Assembly: GCA_018334615.1 (NCBI GenBank)
Contig: JAGXLP010000079.1
Span: 1 to 5,867 of the forward strand
From: Candidatus Bipolaricaulota bacterium
GTDB taxonomy: Bacteria > Bipolaricaulota > Bipolaricaulia > M55B111
DNA: 5,867 nucleotides
Direction: 5' to 3'
Shown one piece after another: positions 1 through 5,867 of the stretch. Position 1 is the first letter of the stretch, and every line of letters begins with the position of its first letter. Made by a program: the position numbers and the translations under genes. The notes under the pieces were generated by a model. The model saw nothing but the letters and a program-made list of their open reading frames with translations. It was not told the origin of the DNA and did no database searches.

Positions 1-62
1 TACCAGTAAGATGATAAGCCTTTTTAGCAGGTTGGTAAAGTCTACTTCTACCTAAGCGTTTC

Positions 63-257
63 CTAGCCAGAGTTTTTTAATTTTTCCCCGGCGATTTCCA
101 GGATGGATTGGAAGTCTCGAAAGTCCTCCAGCGGCATACTGATACTCGCATATCCATACTGAAAAATTATCTCGTTAGTTTCATCGTCTAACCATACGGC
201 TATCGGTGTATCCGTTTCAGTTGAACCTTCGGCAAGATCTTCTATGCTAATTTTCAT
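63..257 (-). CDS. Small acidic protein, function unknown
   Basis: This is a 64-residue protein that I do not recognise. It is strongly acidic, with about 14 Asp/Glu against 4 Lys/Arg, and has no Cys, no signal peptide and no membrane segment. The middle reads as a likely two-strand beta hairpin (IAVWLDDETNEIIFQYG, then YASISMP), followed by a probable amphipathic helix from LEDFRDFQSILEIAGEKL to the end. That layout resembles several small bacterial families of unknown function, but I cannot assign one. Evidence that it is translated: an excellent match to the anti-Shine-Dalgarno sequence (AGGAGGTGAT) at its 5' end, no internal stops, and a protein-like alternation of polar and hydrophobic residues. 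The start is uncertain: GTG at 260 and ATG at 257 are both very close to the GGAGG. It lies 97 nt after cdsA on the same strand and may be co-transcribed, though the gap is larger than any other in the block. Confidence 0.7.
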   Translation of the reverse strand: MKISIEDLAEGSTETDTPIAVWLDDETNEIIFQYGYASISMPLEDFRDFQSILEIAGEKLKNSG

Positions 258-265
258 CACCTCCT
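256..265 (-). promoter_or_regulatory. Extended Shine-Dalgarno of the small acidic gene, overlapping its start
   Basis: AGGAGGTGAT matches the expected anti-Shine-Dalgarno sequence at ten consecutive bases. The candidate ATG begins inside this match, only 2 nt after GGAGG, and the GTG at 260 lies within GGAGG itself. An in-frame ATT at 249-251 would have an 8-nt spacer. Confidence 0.65.
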
Positions 266-354
266 CGGGATGTAAGGAAACCGATTTTGTCCTGATCTTT
301 CAATACATAATGGCCATTTTGGTGGATGCTCATTCCCTCAGATTAGCGATCGTC
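258..354 (-). other. Gap between cdsA and the small acidic gene
   Basis: This is the only intergenic gap between genes in the window (97 nt). It contains a perfect 10-bp palindrome, AATGGCCATT (309-318), and the ribosome binding site of the next gene. There is no stem followed by a T-run that would mark an intrinsic terminator after cdsA. TTGAAA, a weak -35 match, has no good -10 partner at the right distance, so read-through from cdsA is the simplest reading. Confidence 0.5.
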
Positions 355-1188
355 TTACCAGACGAACTCCACCATGTAGTGAAAGTAGAAATAGAAAACG
401 GGTAAAGCAAACAGAAGTCCGTCAATTCTATCCAGTACTCCGCCGTGTCCTGGAAATAAATGACCCGAATCTTTCACCCCGGCCACTCTTTTCAACCACG
501 ATTCTGTTAAATCACCCAGCTGCGTGGAAAAACCAACTAACACGGCAAGAATGCCTATGTGAGGTAGCCATCTGATGTAGGGTTCCCACTCTGGCGAAAT
601 AAATGCTGAAATAGACGCTCCAATGAAAGCGACAATTAACCCCCCTGCTACCCCTTCTAAAGTCTTGTTAGGGCTCACTTCGGGGGCAATCTTGTTGCTT
701 CCGAATGTTTTGCCGAACAGATAAGCTCCGGTATCATAGCCCCAGACTATTAATAGAAAGTTTATTGCATGTATGATGCCGTACTCTGAAAGATAAATTA
801 GATAAAAGTAGTGTAATAGCCCCGGGACATAGACCAGTCCAAGGATAGCGGCAAAGACCGCTTTGACGTTCTCATGGGTGCTACGAAACCCCAGATTGGT
901 AATTATCGCGACCAGGAGAGTGCTTGTTCCGATCAAATATCCGTACATGGGCCCTAGGGCGTAGGCAAAAAAAGCCAGACCGGCAAGAATAGAAGTCGGA
1001 ATGATTCTGGCTTTGATGTTGCTTTCCCTCATTAAGTTACAGAACTCCGCCGTTCCGATGGCGGCCATGATGGCTAAGAAAAGGCCGACCGCCCAGGGAA
1101 CGCCCTCCTGCTTGGCGAAGTAAAGAAGGGCCAGTACCGCTGGGGCCGTGATTAAAGAGGTAATGATTCTCTTAGTTACCGTTTTCAC
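355..1188 (-). CDS. cdsA: Phosphatidate cytidylyltransferase (CDP-diglyceride synthase)
   Basis: This integral membrane enzyme makes CDP-diacylglycerol from phosphatidic acid and CTP, the branch point to phosphatidylglycerol, cardiolipin and other phospholipids. Numbered from the GTG start it has 277 residues and roughly eight or nine hydrophobic segments (about 9-25, 31-50, 62-80, 82-98, 107-132, 137-150, 178-198, 209-225, 256-273). The family signature S-x-x-K-R-x4-K-D-x-G-x2-F-P-G-H-G-G-x-x-D-R-x-D is complete at 230-256. The upstream block DTGAYLFGKTFG (152-163) with SPNKTLEG (172-179) is also intact. A TTG at 1209 would add seven residues. I prefer GTG at 1188 because AAAGGGAA lies 9 nt upstream of it, no good ribosome binding site precedes the TTG, and KTVTKRIITSLI is a typical CdsA beginning. 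The gene overlaps uppS by 17 nt. The usual downstream partners dxr and rseP are not seen. Confidence 0.96.
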   Translation of the reverse strand: MKTVTKRIITSLITAPAVLALLYFAKQEGVPWAVGLFLAIMAAIGTAEFCNLMRESNIKARIIPTSILAGLAFFAYALGPMYGYLIGTSTLLVAIITNLGFRSTHENVKAVFAAILGLVYVPGLLHYFYLIYLSEYGIIHAINFLLIVWGYDTGAYLFGKTFGSNKIAPEVSPNKTLEGVAGGLIVAFIGASISAFISPEWEPYIRWLPHIGILAVLVGFSTQLGDLTESWLKRVAGVKDSGHLFPGHGGVLDRIDGLLFALPVFYFYFHYMVEFVW

Positions 1189-1942
1189 TGAGTAAGTTCC
1201 CTTTGTCAACGCCGCCGAAGCGACGGTCTCTTCGTTGAAAGTCCCCTAACGCTTCCAGAAGATGTTCCGGCTTAAACCCCGGCCAGAGCCTGTTTGTAAT
1301 CCAGAATTCAGTGTATGCGAGTTGCCAGAGCATGAAATTGCTTACGCGTCTTTCGCCGCTTGTCCTTATTAATAGATCCGGGTCCGGGATTCCGGAAGTA
1401 AACAGGTGTGATTGGAATAACTCTTCGGACAACTCCTCTCCGGAGAGTTCGCCGTCCTCCGCCAGGGAGATTAATTTTCTTGTGGCACTGATTATCTCCT
1501 GTCTTCCCCCGTAATTTAAGGCCATTATCAACTCAAGTCCCTTGTTGTCGGCAGTGTGGTTGATCGTTTCTTTTACCACCCTTGCGGTTCTCTCGGGAAG
1601 CTCGTCCACTTTTCCTATGGCACGGAACCTGATGTTGTTCTTTAGAAGTTTCATTCCCCGTTCTCCCAGGAGATCCTTTAGAAGTGACATTAAAAATTCG
1701 ACTTCTTCGTCGGGTCGGGACCAGTTCTCGGTAGAAAAAGTGTAAAAGGTTAGGTACTTTATCGGAAGTTCTTTTGAGATAAACTCAATTAAATCCTCTG
1801 CTCTCTCCGTACCCCGTTTGTGACCCTCCTTTCTTTCAAGCCCCCGGTTATGGGCCCATCTTCCGTTACCGTCAGGGATGATGGCTACGTGTTCGGGTAT
1901 TACTCCCCTCTGTATCTCCTCTAGCCTATCTTCGAGATTCAT
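1172..1942 (-). CDS. uppS: Isoprenyl transferase (undecaprenyl diphosphate synthase)
   Basis: This cis-prenyltransferase extends farnesyl diphosphate with isopentenyl diphosphate to make undecaprenyl diphosphate, the precursor of the C55 lipid carrier for cell-wall polymers; it acts at the inner face of the membrane. The 256 residues fit the family. Motifs in order are HVAIIPDGNGRWA (18-30, catalytic Asp24), GHKRG (40-44), FSTENWSRP (69-77), DPDLLIRTSGERRVSNF (187-203, with Arg193 and Arg199 for diphosphate binding), Glu212, and RRFGGV (240-245). Pro23 replaces the common Met of the IIMDGNGRWA block. The ATG start is supported by GGGAGG 9 nt upstream. The gene overlaps the end of folC by 17 nt and runs into cdsA, its usual neighbour. 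The FSTENW and RTSGE blocks fit a long-chain C55 enzyme of the UppS type, but the exact chain length is inferred. Confidence 0.97.
   Translation of the reverse strand: MNLEDRLEEIQRGVIPEHVAIIPDGNGRWAHNRGLERKEGHKRGTERAEDLIEFISKELPIKYLTFYTFSTENWSRPDEEVEFLMSLLKDLLGERGMKLLKNNIRFRAIGKVDELPERTARVVKETINHTADNKGLELIMALNYGGRQEIISATRKLISLAEDGELSGEELSEELFQSHLFTSGIPDPDLLIRTSGERRVSNFMLWQLAYTEFWITNRLWPGFKPEHLLEALGDFQRRDRRFGGVDKGNLLSENGN
1197..1204 (-). promoter_or_regulatory. Probable ribosome binding site favouring the cdsA GTG start
   Basis: AAAGGGAA has its GGGA core 9 nt before the GTG at 1188, the same spacing seen for uppS. Upstream of the alternative TTG at 1209 there is only a CGGCGG-like stretch. 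The match is weaker than the other sites in the window, which fits a gene that relies partly on coupling to uppS. Confidence 0.55.
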
Positions 1943-3242
1943 TTACAATAACCTCCCTGACGAGGTATAAAGAACCGGTGACGCAAATGAGATCTTTTTC
2001 TCTTGCCTCCTCCTTCGCAATATTAACCGCTTCCGCCGGTGAAGGAAACTCTCTATAGTTCAAGTCTAGTTGATCCGACCAGTTTTTTAACGCTTTTAGC
2101 GGAGTAGCCCGGGGGTGATCTAGTTCGGTCAGGAAAATCTTATCCACTACGGAGTCGAGAACGGAAAGCATCCCTCTGACGTTTTTGTCCTTTAGGGCGC
2201 TGAATACGAGGACGGTTTTGTGAGTTTTTGGTCTCAAGCTTCCGTAACTTTCAATCTCCTTTGCCAGAGCTGCCGTGGCCGATTCGTTATGTGCTCCGTC
2301 CACCAGGAGATGGGGATTCTTCCCCAGTAACTGGAATCTCCCGGGCCATTTTACCTCTTTTAGTCCCTCAATTATTTCTTTTGGGTTGACGGAGAATTTC
2401 GTTTCGCCGATTGCTCCCAGAACCGTCAGAGCGGTGGTCAGGTTTCTTTTCTGATAGGTGCCGGGCAGACCGATTTGGACGATCTCGTCCCGTAAGCTCG
2501 TTATTGGCGATCGTTTGACTTTAAACTGAGAGGTATCCCAGTCAAAATCCAGGAGCTCGAGTTCCGTTTCTTCCCCCGCATACACGAGGGCGCAATTTTT
2601 TTTCCTACACTCCGAGTTAAAGACGTCTTTCGGAACGTTCTCGGACGGACCAACAATTAGTGGTCTTCCCTGTTTTGCTATTCCCGCGAGTTCTCCCGCT
2701 ATCTCCTCCAGACTCCCTCCTAGTATGTTCTGATGCTCGAGGTCCACAGAGGTGACGGTGGAAACAAGTGTCTGGCCGACGGGGTTTGTAGCATCGTATC
2801 TCCCTCCGAGCCCGACCTCCAGCAAACCCAGGTCGACTCCCTCCTTGTCGAAATACCAGGTGGCCAGTGCGGTGGCCGCTTCGAACAAGCTGGGCGGGTC
2901 TCCCCGTCGTTTTAGCTCTTCAATCTGGCCTTCTAATACCTTGACCCCTTCAAGAATTTGTGAGTTCCCTATTTCTTCGCCGTCCACCTTTATCCTTCCG
3001 GAAAAATTTATCAGGGGAGGAGAGATGAATTCTCCCACTCGATACTCCTGGCTCAGCACCCCGGAGAGTAAGGCTAAAACGGATCCTTTTCCATTTGAGC
3101 CCGCGATATGAATCGAGTGAAATGCCTCGTTAGGGTTGTCCAGACTATCGAGGAGAAACTTGATCCTTTCTAACCCCGGTTTTACCTCGTATTTTGGTAG
3201 GTTTTCGAGTAAACCGAGTGCCTCCTCCAGATTATTTATCAA
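1926..3242 (-). CDS. folC: Folylpolyglutamate synthase / dihydrofolate synthase
   Basis: This is a Mur-ligase-type ATP-dependent enzyme that adds glutamate to folates and, in many bacteria, also to dihydropteroate to make dihydrofolate. The 438 residues are normal for FolC. The P-loop is AGSNGKGS at 47-54 (usually GTNGKGS). [12 protein letters not shown] at 142-153 is the family signature. WPGRFQLL (299-306), DGAHN (315-319) and [13 protein letters not shown] (347-359) mark the C-terminal ligase domain. The start is TTG: no in-frame Met lies nearby, GGAGG sits 4 nt upstream, and the N-terminus ([13 protein letters not shown]) aligns with typical FolC beginnings. The TTG overlaps the valS TGA as TTGA, implying coupled translation. 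Several conserved positions differ: Leu185 replaces the Lys of the EKAGI motif, SPPL..FSGRI (74-84) replaces SPHL..F.ERI, and HNE replaces HNP at 318-320. Membership in FolC is clear. Whether it is bifunctional or only polyglutamylating cannot be read from the sequence. Confidence 0.95.
   Translation of the reverse strand: MINNLEEALGLLENLPKYEVKPGLERIKFLLDSLDNPNEAFHSIHIAGSNGKGSVLALLSGVLSQEYRVGEFISPPLINFSGRIKVDGEEIGNSQILEGVKVLEGQIEELKRRGDPPSLFEAATALATWYFDKEGVDLGLLEVGLGGRYDATNPVGQTLVSTVTSVDLEHQNILGGSLEEIAGELAGIAKQGRPLIVGPSENVPKDVFNSECRKKNCALVYAGEETELELLDFDWDTSQFKVKRSPITSLRDEIVQIGLPGTYQKRNLTTALTVLGAIGETKFSVNPKEIIEGLKEVKWPGRFQLLGKNPHLLVDGAHNESATAALAKEIESYGSLRPKTHKTVLVFSALKDKNVRGMLSVLDSVVDKIFLTELDHPRATPLKALKNWSDQLDLNYREFPSPAEAVNIAKEEAREKDLICVTGSLYLVREVIVNESRR
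1952..1957 (-). promoter_or_regulatory. Ribosome binding site of uppS
   Basis: GGGAGG sits 9 nt before the uppS ATG, within the 3' end of folC. The motif and spacing confirm the ATG at 1942 and the 17-nt overlap with folC. Confidence 0.8.
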
Positions 3243-5863
3243 CTATCCTCCAGAGCCTCCAGGTTAGATTTTAGTCGCTCTTTCTTTGCCTGAAATTCTT
3301 CTTTCTTTTTCTTTTCCCGGTCGACGACTTCATCTGGTGCCTTGGTCAGGAAATCCTTGTTGTTTAACTTCTTTTCCGTGGATTCCAGGTCTTGTTCCAG
3401 CTGGGATAACTCGTTTTCTATCCTTTCCCTTTCCTTTTCGATATCTATAAGTCCTTCCAGAGGCACCAGAACCTCTGAGTTGCTCAGGACTCTTCGGGCG
3501 CTGTTTTTAGGCTGCTCCAAATTAGTGCCAACTTCCAGTTCATTTACGTTGGCCAGTTCGGAGAAGTAGGTCAGGTTCTCTCGGGCGAGCCTTCCCAGTT
3601 CTTCGTTTTCCACGTCTAACATTACCGATATTTCTTTTCCGTTTGGAATATTCATTTCTCCTCTGACGTTCCTGGTGGCCCTGATATTTTCCTGGAGAAA
3701 AGCTAGCTTTTCCTCGATATCCTCGTCCCGCAAGTCCTTAATTAGTTGAGGAAAATCCTCCTCGATTAAAGCTCCGGGATCTCCAGGTAACTTGTTCCAG
3801 ATTTCCTCCGTGATGAACGGGATGAACGGATGTAATAGCCTCAGGGTTCCCCTGAACGTGTAGCTTAGAACTTGTTTTGCTACAGTGTTTTCCTCACTGG
3901 AGTACAGTCGTGGCTTGATCAACTCCAGATACCAGTCACAGAAGTCGTTCCAGACGAAACTGTAAAGTGTTTTCGACGCTGTTTTGAACGAGTAATCTTC
4001 TAGCTCGTTCCTAACTTTGGTCACCGTGTCCTGGTAGCGACTCATTATCCACCTGTCTTCTAACTCCATCGCCTCTTTTTCCGGGAGTTCTTCTTCCGAA
4101 TCCAGGTGGGAGAGGGTGAATCGAGCCGCGTTCCAGAGTTTGTTCAGGAAATTCCTTTTGTCTTCTATTTCCCCTTCGGATAGCTTCATCCCCCTTCCCT
4201 TCGTGGTAGAGGACGCCATGGCGAATCTTACCGCGTCAGCCCCGTATTCGTCCTTTAATTCGAGGGGGTCGAGAATGTTGCCCTTCGAAGAACTCATCTT
4301 TTCCCCGTTTTCGTCCAGAACTAGAGGAGTGAGAAGCACCTGATTGAACGGCACCTCTCCGTTAAAGTGAAGGCTGGTCATAATCATTCTGGCAACCCAG
4401 AAGAAGATTATGTCGAAGCCGGTAATAAGTAGATCCGTGGGGAAAAAGTATTCCAGGTCTTCGGTGTTTTCTGGCCATCCCATGACTGAGAAGGGCCATA
4501 AAGCTGAGCTGAACCAGGTGTCGAGTACGTCCTTTTCCTGAGTCAGGTTCGAGCTTCCACAGGAACTACACGCCTTGGGTTCCTCTCTGCTAACAGTTAT
4601 CTCGTCACAGTTCTCGCAGTGCCAGGCTGGAATCCTGTGGCCCCACCACAGTTGTCTTGAAATACACCAGTCCTGAATGTTTTCCATCCATTCGAAGTAT
4701 ACCTTCTTCCAGCGATTGGGGATTAACTCCACGTCGTCCTTCCTTACGGCTTCTATGGCGGGTTCGGCCAGGTCTTCCATCTCCACAAACCACTGTTCAG
4801 AGATACTGGGTTCGACTACAGTTTCACAGCGCTGACAATGGCCGACCGAATGCTCGTAGTTCTCGATTTCAACGAGATAGCCTTCCTCGTCCAGGTCGTC
4901 CACGATTACTTTCCTGGCTTCGTATCTGTCCAAACCCTCGTATTTACCTTCTAAGCTGATTTTTGCCTGGTCGTCTATCACTGCTATTCTATCCAGATCG
5001 TGGGACTCCCCGATATCGAAGTCCGTCGGGTCGTGTGCCGGAGTGACTTTTAGTATTCCGGAACCGAATTCGGGGTCAATGGCTTCGTCGGTGACTATCG
5101 GCAATTCCCGCCCCACCAAAGGAAGGATCGCTTTCTTCCCTGCGAGTCCTTTCGCCCTCTCATCGTCCGGATGAATTGCAAGAGCGGTATCACCCAGCAT
5201 TGTCTCGGGCCGAGTTGTGGCGATGGTTACTGATTGATCCGTTCCCTTTAGGTCGTATTTGATCCTGTAGAGTTTGCCTTCTTCCTCTTTGTGCTCTACC
5301 TCGATATCCGACAGAGCTGTAGAGCAGCGAGGACACCAATTTATTATGTATTTATCTCGGTAAATATAGCCTTCTTCGTAGAGTTGGACGAAGGCTTCTC
5401 TCACGGCGTTGGAAAGTCCTTCGTCAAGTGTAAATCTTTCCCTGCTCCAGTCGGCAGACGAACCCAGAGCTTTGAGCTGGTCTTTGATCTTCCCTCCGTA
5501 CTCTTCTTTCCATTCCCAGACCCGTTCTACGAACTTCTCCCTTCCCAGGTCGTGCCGGTTGAGGCCCTCCTCGGCAAGGTTCTTTTCCACGACGTTCTGG
5601 GTGGCGATTCCGGCGTGATCCATCCCCGGAAACCAGCAGGCTTCTTTCCCTTTCATGCGCTGGTACCTGATTACGATATCGTGCAATGTGAATTGAAGGG
5701 CGTGACCGACGTGCAGTTCGCTGGTAACGTTGGGGGGCGGAATAGCCATAGAGAAAGGTTCCTTATCCTCGGACACCTCGGCCCGGAAATAGTCATTGTC
5801 TTCCCAAAACTTATAGATTTTATCCTCGACGTTTTCAGGTTTGTATCTCTTTGATAATTCCAT
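3239..5863 (-). CDS. valS: Valyl-tRNA synthetase (ValRS), complete
   Basis: This cytoplasmic class Ia enzyme joins valine to tRNA-Val using ATP and hydrolyses mischarged Thr-tRNA-Val. The 874 residues match the usual bacterial length of about 860-950. The HIGH region is [14 protein letters not shown] at residues 42-55, and the second signature, KMSSSKGN, is at 522-529. The CP1 editing domain shows [10 protein letters not shown] (216-225) and [10 protein letters not shown] (274-283), with Asp278 as the expected editing residue. Two four-cysteine zinc sites are visible: C177/C180 with C343/C346, and C416/C419 with C432/C435. WWGHRIP (406-412) and [15 protein letters not shown] (446-460) are further ValRS blocks. 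The anticodon-binding domain spans about 600-745, and a charged C-terminal coiled-coil arm spans about 805-872. The start is fixed because TAG directly precedes the ATG in frame; the ribosome binding site and any T-box leader lie outside the window. One oddity is Ser48, where the motif normally has Gly (NVTG). Its stop overlaps the folC start. Confidence 0.98.
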   Translation of the reverse strand: MELSKRYKPENVEDKIYKFWEDNDYFRAEVSEDKEPFSMAIPPPNVTSELHVGHALQFTLHDIVIRYQRMKGKEACWFPGMDHAGIATQNVVEKNLAEEGLNRHDLGREKFVERVWEWKEEYGGKIKDQLKALGSSADWSRERFTLDEGLSNAVREAFVQLYEEGYIYRDKYIINWCPRCSTALSDIEVEHKEEEGKLYRIKYDLKGTDQSVTIATTRPETMLGDTALAIHPDDERAKGLAGKKAILPLVGRELPIVTDEAIDPEFGSGILKVTPAHDPTDFDIGESHDLDRIAVIDDQAKISLEGKYEGLDRYEARKVIVDDLDEEGYLVEIENYEHSVGHCQRCETVVEPSISEQWFVEMEDLAEPAIEAVRKDDVELIPNRWKKVYFEWMENIQDWCISRQLWWGHRIPAWHCENCDEITVSREEPKACSSCGSSNLTQEKDVLDTWFSSALWPFSVMGWPENTEDLEYFFPTDLLITGFDIIFFWVARMIMTSLHFNGEVPFNQVLLTPLVLDENGEKMSSSKGNILDPLELKDEYGADAVRFAMASSTTKGRGMKLSEGEIEDKRNFLNKLWNAARFTLSHLDSEEELPEKEAMELEDRWIMSRYQDTVTKVRNELEDYSFKTASKTLYSFVWNDFCDWYLELIKPRLYSSEENTVAKQVLSYTFRGTLRLLHPFIPFITEEIWNKLPGDPGALIEEDFPQLIKDLRDEDIEEKLAFLQENIRATRNVRGEMNIPNGKEISVMLDVENEELGRLARENLTYFSELANVNELEVGTNLEQPKNSARRVLSNSEVLVPLEGLIDIEKERERIENELSQLEQDLESTEKKLNNKDFLTKAPDEVVDREKKKKEEFQAKKERLKSNLEALEDS
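3247..3251 (-). promoter_or_regulatory. Ribosome binding site deciding the folC TTG start
   Basis: GGAGG lies 4 nt before the TTG, inside the last codons of valS. A second GGAGG lies 9 nt further upstream (3256-3260). With no in-frame ATG or GTG start nearby, this site is the main support for TTG initiation. The spacing is somewhat short, which may lower the rate or make initiation depend on ribosomes finishing valS. Confidence 0.75.
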
Positions 5864-5867
5864 CTAT

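Noticed and set aside
1..37. TACCA and TGGTA arms near the left edge, considered as a terminator after the small gene
   Set aside because: Only five base pairs enclose a loop of more than 25 nt, with no T-run on the transcribed strand.
1..54. A plus-strand frame open from the window edge to TAA at about 53-55, considered as the 3' end of a convergent gene
   Set aside because: About seventeen codons without a recognisable motif cannot be told from chance; sequence to the left would be needed.
270..310. TTGAAA upstream of the small gene, considered as a -35 promoter element
   Set aside because: No sequence resembling TATAAT lies 16-18 nt downstream; the best hexamer there matches about half the positions.
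309..318. Palindrome AATGGCCATT in the cdsA downstream gap, considered as a terminator or operator
   Set aside because: Five-base arms with no loop and no following T-run do not make a terminator, and a single 10-bp palindrome in AT-rich sequence is not enough to claim a protein-binding site.
2752..3111. A 119-codon plus-strand open frame opposite the N-terminal half of folC
   Set aside because: It is antisense to the FolC P-loop and signature region, rich in Ser/Pro as expected from reversed coding sequence, and lacks a ribosome binding site.
4605..4793. A short minus-strand open frame inside valS in another frame, and the plus-strand frame opposite it (4657-4959)
   Set aside because: Both overlap the clear ValRS frame that encodes the WWGHRIP and zinc-binding blocks. 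Their Arg/Pro-rich translations look like out-of-frame reading.
5291..5854. A 187-codon open frame on the plus strand opposite the 5' part of valS
   Set aside because: It lies wholly antisense to the conserved ValRS catalytic and editing regions, has a GTG start with only pyrimidine-rich sequence before it, and its translation shows no recognisable motif. It is a by-product of valS codon use.

Overview
The window is a single, densely packed minus-strand gene block from a bacterium. In transcription order (right to left) it holds valS, folC, uppS, cdsA and a small acidic protein of unknown function. UppS and a standard CdsA point to a bacterium with an undecaprenyl-phosphate-dependent envelope. 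The ribosome binding sites are strong (GGAGG, GGGAGG, AGGAGGTGAT), and both TTG and GTG starts are used. Base composition is intermediate by eye. The valS-folC pair is typical of Firmicutes and some related groups, and uppS-cdsA is a very widespread bacterial pair. Joining the two pairs directly is less usual. I cannot name a phylum from this. The many D/E residues would fit an organism with mildly acidic proteins, such as a salt-tolerant anaerobe, but that is only a guess.

Layout. Positions 5863-3239 carry a complete valyl-tRNA synthetase; an in-frame TAG sits immediately before its ATG. Positions 3242-1926 carry folC, whose TTG start overlaps the valS stop within a TTGA. Positions 1942-1172 carry uppS, overlapping folC by 17 nt. 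Positions 1188-355 carry cdsA with a preferred GTG start, overlapping uppS by 17 nt. A 97-nt gap follows, with no convincing terminator or promoter. Positions 257-63 carry a 64-residue acidic protein. Positions 1-62 show no supportable feature.

How the genes fit together. The first four genes overlap end to end, which suggests one transcript with coupled translation. ValRS charges tRNA-Val. FolC makes and polyglutamylates folates, supporting one-carbon metabolism and formyl-Met initiation. UppS makes the C55 lipid carrier for peptidoglycan, and CdsA makes CDP-diacylglycerol for phospholipids. The block therefore mixes housekeeping translation, cofactor and envelope-lipid functions; it is not a dedicated pathway.

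I found no mobile element, CRISPR array, RNA gene or defence system, and no evidence of an undescribed system. The points most worth a second look are a FolC that lacks the lysine usually carbamylated in this family, a Ser in place of Gly in the ValRS HIGH-region motif, and the small acidic protein with its oddly placed Shine-Dalgarno sequence.
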